Positions 46,371 through 58,233 of a stretch of 64,000 bases of DNA are shown in pieces (position 1 is the stretch's first letter; each line of letters starts with the position of its first letter). Location of the stretch: assembly GCA_001579985.1 (NCBI GenBank), contig LRSR01011482.1, positions 24,836 to 88,835 on the forward strand, in the 5' to 3' direction. Source of the stretch: Hypsibius dujardini. Lineage: Eukaryota; Tardigrada; Eutardigrada; Parachela; Hypsibiidae. Position numbers and translations under genes: made by a program. The notes under the pieces are model-generated. The model made no database searches and was not told where the DNA came from. It worked only from the letters and a program-made list of their open reading frames with translations.

Positions 46371-49300
46371 CTAGTCTAGTGGGATGACAAATTGGCCCAC
46401 TAAATTGAGCACCCCGAAAACTACGATCAACGAGTGTCCTATAACAGTCATCTTGGTCAAAAGGCCGGCAGCACGGAGAGCGGCCAGGTAGACCAGGCAG
46501 GGGAAGGTGTAGTTGTAGACGAATCCGGAAATTGCACCGACAATTCTGGAAAAAAGACAACACTAATTTCATCCCCAAACTGTAAATCGCTGGCGTCTTT
46601 CCTTGCTCCCACAAGTACCTTATCAAGGCTCCTACTCGAGGCCAAAACATGGCCAGAAGAACACACACGCATACCACCGCCGCATTCAATCCGAAAATCC
46701 ACCGGTACCTACAAACGACAAACACATTGCTCATTAGATAAAAAAATTAGTTTAATTTCAATTTTTTGTAATTTATAAATATTTATATATATTCTTTCTT
46801 GCAAGCAAAAAATATATTTAAATATGATGTCTCTCACTTTACATTAACTTATAAAAAACAGTTAAGTACCAAAGTATCAATACTTTACAGTTGCGTCTAT
46901 TTTTGTACTTCATAATTAATACATAATAATTATCTTATTACATTACAATGCAAGTTTTACAAATTCTTAGATAAAGAAATAATTTACTGGTAATTTGTAA
47001 CCCCACAAATATTACGTCTGAAATAATTTGTCTGATGCATTTAAATTTTGCATATTGTTATTAACACGTAATAATTATCTTAATATTATACTTCAAATGT
47101 TTGTTTTACACATTCTTAAATAAAGAGCGATAATTTAATAATTTACCGGTAATTTGTTATCCGAAGAATTTTGCTCATAAACTGCGTTCGGAACATGAAC
47201 AGCAGCAACGGATAGACGGTGACCATTTGAAAGAGCAGGAAAACACTAGCCACGATCCCGTAGATGTCGTCCTTCGTGACCAAACGCAAGAAATTCTACA
47301 ATCAAACAACCCTTTCCGGTAACTTCAGGCAAAGTTCAAGCCTATATCTTCAACTGTCATACATCCGGAATTCCGTCTTTTCGGTCGGGATACGCGACGT
47401 AGTAGATGATACCGATGGTCAGGTATGTCAATGCCACGAGCAGGTACGCGATCCCGAGGTCGCGCCTTTTCTTCTCCGGCCTCGCATGATGAGCCGTGAT
47501 TGGAAGAATCCCGTTATGGATGAAAAACCCCATCGATAGAGAACCCGTAATTGCCGGGAACTTTGTATTGAAACCTGTACAAAACATTTTATCATATTTG
47601 AGGAGTTATACCCAATGAGAGATCATTAGATGAAATGTTCAATCAATCTAACTAAGCGTGAACTAACTTGGGACAGTCAACATAGTTGGAACGCAGAATG
47701 CCGCTTAATTTTTTAAATTAGTGCAACTTTAGTGATGAAACATGAAATTTATTTCATCGGTTACTAAATTAACACTTTTTTTGAGAGATTTCAAAGTTGG
47801 GAAAACACTGGGGATCCATTTTTCCTGATTTTCACTGCGAAAATGGCGATTTATCGAAATACAATAAATATGATTATTTTGAAACTGTCACATCTTAAAT
47901 TTAATTTTAAATTGGTTGGTATCAGTCAAGTATTTTTCTGGTATCCGGGGGCGGAGCTACATGCCAACTCGAGATAGTCTCGCTGAAATTTTGCGTCCCT
48001 TTTTAAAAACTGCCAATAGCTCCGCCCCTTACATCCAAAAAAATAATCGGTTTCAAATCAAATTCGAATTGGGACAGTGTTAAAATAATCATATTCAAGG
48101 CATTTCGATAAGTTGCCATTATTACAGTGAGGGATTAAGGGGATTAAGGGGGATGGAATCTTGCAATGTTTTTTCAACTTTGAAATTTTGCCAAAAAGAG
48201 TTTTAATTTAGTCACCGATGACGTGAATTTTATAAATTATTATTAGTATCGTACTGATTTTGAAAAAGAAGCGGAGGGATTCTGCGTTTCCCCTATGAAA
48301 AACGTCCCACGTAGACAAGATTCATTAATTTTATGGATCAACAGCTCGATCAATCAAAGCCTACACAAAGGCCATAACGCCTTCTTGGAACCAATCAATT
48401 CATCAACATCAATCCTTCCAGTTGGTTAGTAATATACCGACGATGGAGTTGTCCACCTGCGGGTCCATGTTGACGCCCCATATGATGGCCCGATAAATGA
48501 CGTATCCAATGAGAATGAACACCGACCCAACTCCCAGGGCATTGAACTTGGTGAAGACGGTCGGTTCACGCATACAGGAGATCGGGTAGAGGATGAGTAC
48601 GAGATACAGCGGTACCGTGTACTCGGCTGACCAGTAGTCGGAGAACTTGGATAAACTCGCTCCGACCACCACCTCCTCCGGGGCCTCGAGACGCATATGG
48701 GATCCGTGGAGGGTGTGGTTGGCATCCCACGCGTAATCTCCAGGTTAGTAAAGGAAAAAGGGGACAAGACTAACCGTGAGGTACCATAACAGACAGCGTT
48801 TATCATGACTTACGGTTAATAACGTTGCCGACGTTGAATAAAAAGCGTGACATGAATATCCAATAGGCAATTAAGGCACCGAGGAAGGTCAGGAGCGATA
48901 TCAGAACCCCGAAGAAGGATAGTTTCCGGCCGAGGAAATGTTCAATAGCATCGCCAAAGTCGGTGAACTCCGGCTTGCAGACCTTCTCTTCGTCCGCCTC
49001 GTCGCGTTGCTTCTCTGACGTGCTCAACACTAGCGAGCACGTGTAGTAGGATAGACATCCCAGGAAGATGGTCAATCCGATCCCCAAAATATACCCAGCC
49101 TAAGTATACAAAGGAATAAAACATTTTTGTCCGAAATGGATTTCCTTGCCCGATCATCCAAGTGGTTCAACGTGATAATATAAACATTAATTATTTGCGA
49201 TATCGGCATGTACGGTACAGTAAATTGTGTTGCTCTTTGTGTTTTAAGCATAAACTAAAAATTAATCTGTGTTTTTAAAGAAAGAAGAAAAAAAAAGGTA

Positions 49301-50206
49301 GTATCTTTATTCCACATTCAAATTGATGTACCTGTGCAATCGCCCATGGCATAATCAGGAGGGAAGAACCCATCATGGTATTCCAAATCGCGAAACTAAA
49401 CTCTCCGAGGAAGACCGTCAGCAAACGAAGATAGCGGACACAGACATAGCACCATGCACTGACGCGTACACGAATACCAAACACAGACTCAGAGAGCGGT
49501 ACCGAGACAGACCCAGACACAGACACAGACACAGACACAGACACAGACACAGACACAGACACAGACACAGACACAGACACAGACACAGACACAGACACTA
49601 TTTACCCTTACACAACATTAGACAACCTACACTAAAATTTCTGCAAACGTACATTGTGACTATGCTGCCCTGTTTACGAGGTGACTCCTGCAGCTGGCTC
49701 TTCTCTTCCGACGCCACCTGCAGCCGAACATCCCGCAATGACGTCACAGCGGTCAACACCGGTTCCCCACGCACCGGTCCGCCGTCTGGTGCAATCCGAG
49801 ACACCAGTGTATGCTTTCCCGTGTACGGCGCTGCCCGCAACTGCGCTTCCGGTTCCGGCGTCGACAGCGTCGGGGTCGTCCCGTCGCTCTCCAAGTCCGT
49901 CGAGTCCGTAGACGTCCTTGACACCGCCGTCGGGGTCGTCGAACCGCCTGATCGAAAATCACCACCGCCTCCACCACCACCACTCACAAAGAGGGTTCCG
50001 CTGATTGTCGTGATCGGAGCCGACAGTACCACCTCATCTGCAAATATACCGATTAGCTCATCAGCAATAAGTGTCGCTACTTCCATAATATCACAATCAA
50101 TAACAACAACCAACAATTGCATATGCAAATGAGGCGAGAACGGGCAATTTTTTGACAGTCTAACAAGTTTACCTTCGTGTCGTAAAGCATTGATGATAGC
50201 AGACAT
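46371..50206 (-). CDS. SLC38A9: SLC38A9-like lysosomal amino-acid transporter / arginine sensor
   Basis: Nine exons (50206-50173, 50037-49653, 49395-49332, 49099-48814, 48737-48438, 47574-47363, 47295-47147, 46708-46619, 46545-46371) give 564 residues, the family length (human 561). Residues 1-135 are a soluble, Gly/Ser/Thr-rich N-terminus. Eleven membrane helices follow: the first carries SIVTIFAIWNTMMGSSLL and IMPWAIAQAGY, and later come GALIAYWIFMSRFLFN, TGSLSMGFFIHNGILPI, LVALTYLTIG and FLLFQMVTVYPLL. SLC38A9 sits on lysosomes, exports amino acids and reports arginine to Ragulator-Rag and mTORC1. TM1 keeps WNTMMG but reads GSS for the usual GTS. The first exon is only 34 nt and was placed by phase. 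The stop is 431 bp upstream of the CFAP43 start, same strand. Confidence 0.92.
47690..48290. mobile_element. palindromic MITE copy 7, full length
   Basis: In SLC38A9 intron 5 (47575-48437). Left end CATAGTTGGAACGCAGAATG; inverted right end CATAGGGGAAACGCAGAATC. The long arms meet at GGGGGCGGAGCTACATG / AATAGCTCCGCCCC. Confidence 0.75.
49503..49598. repeat. (CAGACA)n hexanucleotide repeat in SLC38A9 intron 2
   Basis: About fifteen nearly perfect CAGACA units in the intron 49396-49652. They make the long RH-repeat frame on the plus strand at 49323-50132 an artefact. Confidence 0.92.
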
Positions 50207-52145
50207 GATGATGTTGATGATGGGAACACGGGCCGGTGTGGGAGAGAGTGATTGAGAGGATGTTGACTCGCTTTACGGGTCGCGGACCAACGGACGGCAC
50301 TTTGCGAGGAGCGAACGGACGCTCGAGGTGCGAGCTTCGCACAGGTGGTGGTATAAGGGGTATATAACACCCGCAAAAGGACCTCAATCGGTGAAGTCTA
50401 AGCCCACAAAGAATGATACCGGGGTGTGAGGCTTATATCAAACGCAGCGAGGTCTGGTCTGTGGGTTCCCTGCTGCACTCTCGGAAGTCCGACTAGCGAT
50501 CCAAAAGTTTTAAGGCCAAGGCGGAAGCGCAAACTGTGAGGATATGGCACATGGCACATTCAGCTGCGGATGAGGATATGTCGGAAGATCATCAGCAGTA
50601 ACATAGTCGGGGCAAGTGTGCGGATTCCAGCTGAGCTGAGGCAATATTTATGTTTATTCGGGTCGCTTTAGACGCTTACCTTCTTTTTTTTACGGTGATG
50701 ATGATCCCCTAATTATTATATCTTTTACTTGGCAATGGCCCCGCTCTTTCACTGTGTGTTTTTTTTCGCTGCCTTCGCAGAGGTGGCGACAATTTTTCGA
50801 GAGCTTCCGAAGCATGATGGGCACATATACGCACTTTAGAAAAGATATGTGGTAACGTCCCTCCGCGGTACATGCATGCATATTGAGTCAGTTAGGCGAC
50901 CGATGCAGACTCAAAGCCGGAAGTCGGGCTTGAAGCCGGTCTATTGACACTGAAGTGCTGTTCCACCCAAATTAGCGGAACGACATAGCGAGAGGGTACC
51001 TCCACGATGTAATGATGTGTTTTTGTTTTTGCCTGTCACGGTGGGAAGACCGCAGACAATGATGGCTATTGTTTTAGAGCACGGAAGCCGCAAAGAGGGT
51101 GTGGCTACACTACGGCGGGTACTTCACCTAGGTGTATGTAGCACGCATATTGATGCAGCAGATATATCTCACCGGAAGTGACACATTCAGATTTTGAGGC
51201 ACTTCACGGCCTATCGCCAGTCCATCAATACGTAATCGCATCGGCTCACCGCGGTGTTGACCAACAAAAAACAAAACCATGTGCCGTCAAGTCGTATTAA
51301 TCAGCGGTTTCTGTATATCCCTGACACAAGTGAGGATCAGGGCTCATCGTCGTCATGTAATATGTGCTCGTTTCGTTTACGAAACCGTCCCTCTTGGCCG
51401 AGCAGTGTTTAGCCAGTGCTAATGTTGAGATCGGCTAGTTGTCATTTTTTTCTACTTTTTAAAATCGGACAAACAGCTATACAGGCAAATAGACAGACAC
51501 GCAGAGGTGAGCAGGCAAATAGCTATACTAGTATAGATCAAGATAGTTTGATAAACGGACAGACCGACAGAAAAGAATGCAGGTAGATGGACAGCCAGAC
51601 AGACCAACACCCAGATAGTGAACGTGAGTTAGCCAGCCAGCCAAACATGCAGACACAGACAGACCGGCAAACAAGCATAGAGGTAGACAGACAGTCAGAC
51701 AGACAAATAGCCAGTGAGTGAGCTAGCCAGCCAGCCAAACATACCGGCACAAACAGACCGCCAAACCGGCAGACAGAGAGTAGAGACAGTCCGACAAATA
51801 GGCAGATAGACAAAAAGTTGATTGACTGACTAGCAGGCATGTAATCAAGAAGCGCAGAGATAATTTATTTGTACTATGAGGCACACACGGCCATTTGATA
51901 AAACTAAAATCATCGTGAATTCTCAGAAGAGAAAACTTCGTCCGAACAGAGAGAGCCCGTGTTATCACAACAGTACCTAATAGAGCTAAAAATCTGTATA
52001 AAGCCACACCCACCATCACGCGCGTAGCTTCTACTCGAAGCACTCGAAGACAAACCCTTATCGTTATCCAACCACGCCAAAAAACTAAAGACCGGCTATT
52101 AGCCGGTACACACCACATCAAAAACGGGAGAAAACACGAAAGAGC
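50207..52145. other. intergenic with decayed GACA-type sequence
   Basis: 50207-50500 should hold the SLC38A9 promoter. 51480-51840 is decayed GACA/CAGA simple sequence mixed with GCCAGCCAG words. No gene was recognised. Confidence 0.45.
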
Positions 52146-54202
52146 TTAGGTACGATCGGGACAGGGTGGAGAGTCTGGCTTCGGTCGTTTGCTGGCCTGC
52201 TGCTCTGTTGAGGTGCTGTGCAAATCAGCCGCCTTGTCGTCCTCCTTGCGTTTGACCGCCAAAGAATTCTCCGCCCCGCCGGGACTGCTGGGTTCTTCAT
52301 CGTCGCTGTACGTGTAGGATCCGGCGTCGTCGTCCTCCACCTGATCGTCATCATCGTCGTAGAATTCGCTGAGGTTCGCTGAGAGGTCCACTGACGTGTC
52401 CTTCTTCCTTTTAACACAGTATTCCTGCAATGCGAGAAAAAATCGCCGCAATTCATACAAAAGTGGACTGATGAAGTCCAATCGATAATGGCAAACAAAG
52501 ACACACAAACAAGCAAACAACAATAACAAGGCAAGATGGACAGACAGTCGTAGGCATATTAACAAACCGAGACACAAATGGAAATGCAATCACAGAAAAA
52601 CGGATGCAGACAGACAACCGACAAAGCGATCGAAAGGAGGGCAGACACGCGGGCAGACTGCAAACAGACATATAAGGGGAGGTATACAACAGGATGGGCG
52701 AATTCCAGGCAGACAGCCATTCAGGGATACAACGATTAATATATCGATAGACCAATAGACAGACAAACAGACAGACAGACGACAGATAGAGGCACGCAAA
52801 TAGAGACAGGTGACAAAACATAAACAAAAAGAAAGATATACACAAAGACAGACAAACAGACACAGGCAAACAGACAGATGGCGGATAGACAAGACAAAGG
52901 CAGGCAGAGAGGCTAACAGACACACAAGCTGAAAGGGACAAATATTGACCTCCACTGTCTGAGGGATTATCACATTATCCCGAGCGGCGTCCGCTTTCGA
53001 GGTCTCCACCTGCTCCTTCACCATCCGCTCGTAATCCTTGTCGCCCTTCTCCTTCCAGCGCCTGTACATGATACTGGCATCCACGTTGGCAGGTGAGCTG
53101 GTATTCGGTTCGTTCAGCAAGGATATAATGCTCATCAAGATTGAGTGTACATTCTGGGTTGGATTCCATCTCTCGCTCGGCAATTCACCGGATCGCGGGT
53201 CGTCCGTGGGTGGGTGGAGGATGGAGATGCAAACCGTGCCGTTTTCGTAGATGTTGGGGTGCCACAGCTTCGTCAAGAAGCGCACCGTCGGCGGGGAGAA
53301 GGGGTACTCTGGCGGAAATTTCCTGAAAAAAATAAAGGAAACATCAAAATCCAGGAAAGGGAGGAACACATCCATGATCCATCATATGTTAGGACGCAGT
53401 TGCATACGTAAATATAACGAGAAAAACAAACGCTTCGTTGATGCGAACAATTAAATAAGTACATGATAGTACAGGATAAAATTCAGATTTTTTCAATAAA
53501 TTTAGGTAAACGAAAGTACGAATAGTAATAAGGAAAAAAATGTCATACGTAACTTTAATTATTAGCAACAAAATTAATAAAAAATAACAACAAGAATTAA
53601 AAATTAATTAATAACAAAATTAAAATTAAAATTAATATTTACCAAAACTGAATGAGACTTTCATCCAATGGGATATCATGACACAACGTCTTTAATGGCA
53701 AAACAGCATTTTTGTTCATCAATTTGTGGATTGCCTGATCGAAACGCCACAAACACTTCAAAAAGTCACTTGCCGTAAACGAAAAATCAAAAACACCCTA
53801 CGCAAATAATGAATCAATCAATCGTCCATTAGAAATTACAGGACAATAACAGCTCACACAAACGGAGCTGCTCAATCAATCAAGCGCTAAATGAATTCAA
53901 AAACAATGAATCAATTCAATCATTCAATCAATCAGTCAATCGAGACAACCAGGACTTTATAAGAAAACTTACATGGATGCCCGGAAATAACCGCCCTGAT
54001 ATATCGTCTCCGGTACTCCGAAAATTCCCACCTCCCATTCGAATAAGTTGTCATCCTTTAGCAATTTGCAGCGGAATCCCTCTATAGGTTCCTTCTGTAG
54101 CGCAGTAAACTCCTGCATCAAGACGCGCACGGCATGCTGATTGCCGGTCGAACCCATCGCTGCCTTCGCCGCGCGCGCCAACGGTTGCGAAGTTCCCGCC
54201 AT
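52146..54202 (-). CDS. UBE2R2: ubiquitin-conjugating enzyme E2 R (CDC34-like)
   Basis: Three exons (54202-53973, 53322-52950, 52424-52146) give 293 residues. The UBC domain (about 20-200) has EPIEGFR, GGYFRASMKFPPEYPFSPPTVRFL, the HPN motif at 98-100 and catalytic Cys108 in YENGTVCISILHPP. The acidic loop TDDPRSGELPSERW that defines the UBE2R/UBE2G group is complete. The C-terminal tail is acidic, with runs of Asp and Glu, then Lys/Pro-rich; in CDC34 such a tail binds the SCF cullin. It works with SCF ligases to build Lys48 chains. The start is the ATG at 54202 in good context (AACATGG); a TTTCTAG acceptor just upstream suggests a 5' UTR intron. Human UBE2R1 and R2 cannot be told apart from here. 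Confidence 0.92.
52550..52935. repeat. GACA-derived simple sequence in UBE2R intron 2
   Basis: CAGACAGACAAACAGACA-type units with many substitutions, starting at the donor of the intron 52425-52949. Confidence 0.8.
53639..53797 (-). other. orphan exon-like open frame in UBE2R intron 1
   Basis: After a TTTGCGTAG acceptor a 52-codon frame runs to TAA. It looks protein-like (FDFSFTASDFLKCLWRFD...IPLDESLIQFW) and has no donor. It is out of frame with UBE2R exon 1 and matches no part of that family. It could be a gene relic or the last exon of an unseen nested gene. Confidence 0.25.
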
Positions 54203-55002
54203 GTTATCAGTCGTGCTCGAACAAGAGGAAAGACCTAGAAAGGGACACAATAAAAAAGATTAGCGTCACGGCGCGAAGGTGTCAAACTGGTTATGCAACA
54301 GGCTTGTCTCAGACTAATAGTACTCACACTCTGGGATGGCGCTCCGCACTCGCGTTTACCATGCGGGCACGGCCCAGTGAGGGAGCCGCGACCTCTAAGA
54401 AATGTCAGGCAGCGGTGGAGTTCCCACGACTTGAAGGAGTTACATTGGCAACTGCAGGTGCGTGAAGGTCTTTTGAGCGAGATCAGTAAGATGTATTCCT
54501 TCTCGTGGCGTCTCAACTCCGAAACTTTTCTTCAACGCAGTTCACCGAGCTTCCCCAACGAAATCCCGACAGACGGTTAGTGTGAAATCAAACTAGATGA
54601 GCAGCGGGAATAAAAAGCAAGCATCATCGCAGTTCGGAAAAATATAACACCATGTGATCGTTGTGGAGCGATTTCGCGTGCCTTCCGTTCCTTTCTCCAA
54701 CTTCTTACCTCCGAAACTTTTTCTGCACAACAGGTCGCCAAATTTTCTCAATTATTTCCAAGTGAAAAGTGACAGCGAAAATGACTTTCACACGTCGCGG
54801 ACGAAAGAAATGGCTCTGGAATTTGGGGGAAAAGAACGAAAAATCATTTTTCAAAAATGACTTTATGAGTTGACCTGATTGACTGATTGTCAGTTTCCCT
54901 CCCCTGCATTTCTCCGCCCCGAAACTTTTTTCCGACATGGATTTGCCCAGTATCCTTGACGCTTAACACATTAAAAAGTTCGACAGACCTGAATGGAGCA
55001 CA

Positions 55003-55420
55003 ATGGGGACGGAACAATCACGCGTAACTCCGGCAAATTCACCAACAGAAAAAATGACCGGATTCTGTGGAGAAGTTCTCCTGCCGTCGGATGACGAGCT
55101 CGGCCCTTTTCCTGCAAACAAGGTGATGATATATTCAGATGTCTCTTACAATCAATAATATAACTCTAATTATTAAGAAGTTGGCCCAAAAATTGCAAGA
55201 GTTGAGAGAGCGAAGAGCGACAAAACAACAAACGAAATATGAAAAGAAATCCGAAGAAAACGTAAACGACCTGTACTGTCTGTCACACACACTGTGGCCA
55301 TATTATAGCTCTAACCGAGTTAAGCCATTTACACTGTCGGGTGGTCAGTGTCTGCAGTCGCGCATCGACCGAGCTAAATGGCTTAACTCGGTTAGCGCTA
55401 CAATTTGGCCACGTGTGTGA
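55003..55420 (+). CDS. candidate small two-exon gene, unknown
   Basis: An ATG at 55003 opens 40 codons ending at an AAG|GTGATG donor (55122); Gly2 after Met would allow N-myristoylation. A possible acceptor (ATTAAG at 55177, weak) leads in phase 0 to a basic, coiled-coil-like stretch (KLAQKLQELRERRATKQQ) and then into an inverted repeat that supplies the C-terminal 45 residues and stop. No domain is recognised. The first exon is the better part. Confidence 0.25.
55284..55419. mobile_element. 136-bp inverted-repeat element (MITE-like)
   Basis: The arms of about 46-48 bp at 55284-55331 and 55374-55419 are inverted copies with few mismatches. They share CTAACCGAGTTAAGCCATTT and GTGGCC, with CACACAC outer ends. 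The middle is a 42-bp spacer. Confidence 0.6.
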
Positions 55421-55755
55421 CTGCGGTGTATGTGGTATGCAGATGGGAGCAAATCGAATTTAGACCTGAAAATTCACCAATTAACGGTTGAAAAACTCGA
55501 AAACGTCGGGCCTTTACAGCATTCTTCCTTTAATAGTGTCAATTCTCGTCAAAAAACAAGAACACAGGAGCAGAAAAAAAGTGCTTGAATTAAAAAATAA
55601 CACCCAGAAGATATTATCGTATTACTAGCTGCTAAAACGGCAGAGGCCCAGCATGGGCACCCAAAAAGCGATGCCTGAATACAAGGTAACATACATTGGA
55701 ACACAACAGAAACTACAACTAAACTATATGCCACGATGGGTCAATCGACCGAGAG

Positions 55756-57275
55756 TCATGGCATTCCGTGAGAGAGGGGTGGGAGATCAAAAAGACGTCC
55801 GTCTGGATATGTGCATGCTGCACCGCCCACAAAGAGGTGGTATGGCGCTTGACTTGGACCACCGGTATCCCGATACCCGACGTCCGCCCGGGCCTCCGGG
55901 TGACCCGTACTGTTCTTCGTTGATGGGCGACCTGTGTAAACGTACCAAAGTGTCAGATAAACGTTTCAGCAATCACGCAGGCAGTCCGTCTTACCCGGTG
56001 ATGCCTTGTAACCGTTTTGTCGAGTGGTACCTTTCGGTCTGAAAGAAAAGACAAGGTTGGCGTCGGGGATGAGACACCATGATCACCATGATCAGTGTAA
56101 GCTTCATGAAATCCAAGCTCGGTCAAACGAAGGTTTTTAATAAGCGATAAAAGTGCTAAACGCCACGTTGTGTGTCTTTAATCCTTCAGTACTCGTAAGG
56201 CTTTCCGTACCTTCCAGGTGAAACTTTGTATCCATTAGCCTTAGTTGATCCTTTTGGCCGACCTCGTTTGCTTGCTGCCAAAAAATGCTGGCAAGTTATA
56301 TGCCGATTTCTGTATTGGACACATATTGTCTATCAAGTTGCCTGCCTGCCTGCCAGTCTCCCTGTATGTCTATCTGTCTGTCTGCCTGTCTGACTGTCTG
56401 TTTGTCTGACCGTCTGTTTATCTGTCTGCCTGTTTGTCTATCTGTCTGTCTTTCTGACTGTCTTAGCGCTTGTCTATTTGCTTTACTGCCTCTTAATCAG
56501 CTAATCTTAGTCTTAGTTATCTACTAATATACGTACCGCACTGGACACTCTTACGGCGTTGTCTGACCGCCCCGGAAATGGAAGCTGCGTGGGGGAGTGG
56601 TTCAGGTGTGGACAGAGTTTGAGCGACTTGATCTTGTGAGTCACGGTGTGCTCCCACAGGTCTGCCAGCACTGACTCGATAACCTGCAGCAGCGGTTGTT
56701 CCTTTTGGCCGTCCTCTGGGCCGTTTAACGAACTCTGGAATACCATACAACACTCGTGAATATAAGTGTCTTTTCAACCGGGCGGCGACCGATTCTCGAG
56801 TAGTTAGTCATTCACACCAATCAAGTGATGAACGAATAAGAAATATACCGTGCTGTTAAACATGCTAACAACAATCTAAATCAATGAATCAATGTAGGCT
56901 GCAAGGCTTGACCAAGCAAAGCAACGACATCAAACAAAAAAATAGAATACACTTAATCAATCAATCAATCCATGACATGCGCACTGAATTATCTCAAATT
57001 TCCACAGCCAATTTCTAAAATGCTTCTTTTACCGAGAAATCAGTTACCACACTTGTGCGGAGGTACGCACCGGAAATTAAATTCATTTTTTCGTCCGCTG
57101 GAACATGTCCGGTGGAGCTCATACCGCGGGGGAAATGATCGAATCCGTGTGAAGTGAGTGGGAAGCTGGACGACGCCATCATGGCTTGCTTACTACGATT
57201 ATCGGAAAAGGCCTCGCTGCTGTCGGAGTCCGCCTCAGAGTCCGTCGGAGCTAGACCCGTTGTACCGTCCTGCAT
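55756..57275 (-). CDS. multi-AT-hook protein with 16-residue repeats
   Basis: Five exons (57275-57071, 56734-56537, 56274-56211, 56038-55995, 55931-55756) keep one frame and give 228 residues. Residues 1-68 are acidic and Ser-rich. GRP AT-hook cores lie at 76, 92, 139, 155 and 171: two arrays of a 16-residue unit of the form GRPKG(T/S)T-x3-GY(K/R)-x-S(P/A), with 76 and 92 in one array and 139, 155 and 171 in the other. The last 45 residues are Gly/Pro/His-rich. AT-hooks bind the minor groove of AT-rich DNA, as in HMGA proteins, so a chromatin role is likely but inferred. No known family member is recognised. Introns 3 and 4 cut the second array at Arg156 and Gly171, which supports the exon chain because each junction restores the repeat. 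Confidence 0.65.
56335..56470. repeat. CTGC/CTGT tract in intron 2 of the AT-hook gene
   Basis: Imperfect CTGC and CTGT units in the intron 56275-56536. Confidence 0.85.
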
Positions 57276-58233
57276 TTCTTAAGAGATTTCTCTGGAAAAC
57301 TATAGCATGTGCAAAATTAGGATGATCAGGAAATCAGGATTTCGATACACTGTATTTCAATTTCCAGAACAACTGCTGCTCAACCCATGAACTCACAGTA
57401 CGCATACTGCTGACAAATAAACAAATCAATCAATCAGTGTTCTCTCGCTGTTCCTGTTGTACAACAATTTTGTTCCCGCTCCTTAACTATGTTGTTCCTG
57501 CCGCATGACATTCTTGTTCTTCGCTTCATACTTGTTTTTCTCCCCTCTCTTCTCTGGGTCCTCCAAATTACTCGTATCATCCCATTCCGACAAGTCCTTC
57601 GGGCTTTCGGCCAGTCGTCTATCAATCAATCTCCGTTGTTATTCCCTGAATAATGATGGACAGAAACCTGTAAAACCCGTACGAATGTACAGTAGGACGC
57701 TCGGCACAAATGACACTGCTGTGCTGTTTAAAATGCATTTAAACAATATTTCGAGTGGCTCAAATAGCGGCTTGTCATTTTAAATAAAATGCAATGTTTT
57801 TATTTTATGTCAAGTAACAAAAGAAAAATCGATATTTAATTAAAAGCATGTTTTTATTTAAGTCACTAAATTTACTTTAAATATGGCGGTGTTTTATTTT
57901 ATATTCTATTTTAAATGATTGAAAACGTGGAAAACGTTCCTTCTAATGAAAAAAGCTTTATTTTTAAATAATTTTGCCGGTGAATTTAAATTTATTTATT
58001 ATTTCATTACCTTCCAACACAAAATGACCACTACACTATAATACTGCAAATTTACAAATTACAAACGTACGGTAATGAGGGGCCAGGTGCTGAGATAATG
58101 TACATACGTATTATTATTGACTAACAATGCTGAATACGATACAACACATGCAAATGTAGATCATGGCTTATGGGGGAGACGTGAGCCCACTCCATTTTCA
58201 ATATATAAAGACTAAGAATAGTGACCACAGTTA
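57276..58233. other. intergenic, no gene seen
   Basis: Upstream of the AT-hook gene and downstream of the reticulon. AT-rich from 57780 to 58000. The short plus-strand frame at 57505-57783 has no support. Confidence 0.4.

Noticed and set aside
49323-50132. 269-codon plus-strand frame with a long Arg-His repeat
   Set aside because: It is the translated CAGACA hexanucleotide plus the antisense of SLC38A9 exon 2.
55653-56042. 129-codon plus-strand open frame with Pro-rich motif
   Set aside because: It is antisense to exons 4 and 5 of the AT-hook gene, whose frame is supported by splice sites and the 16-residue repeat.
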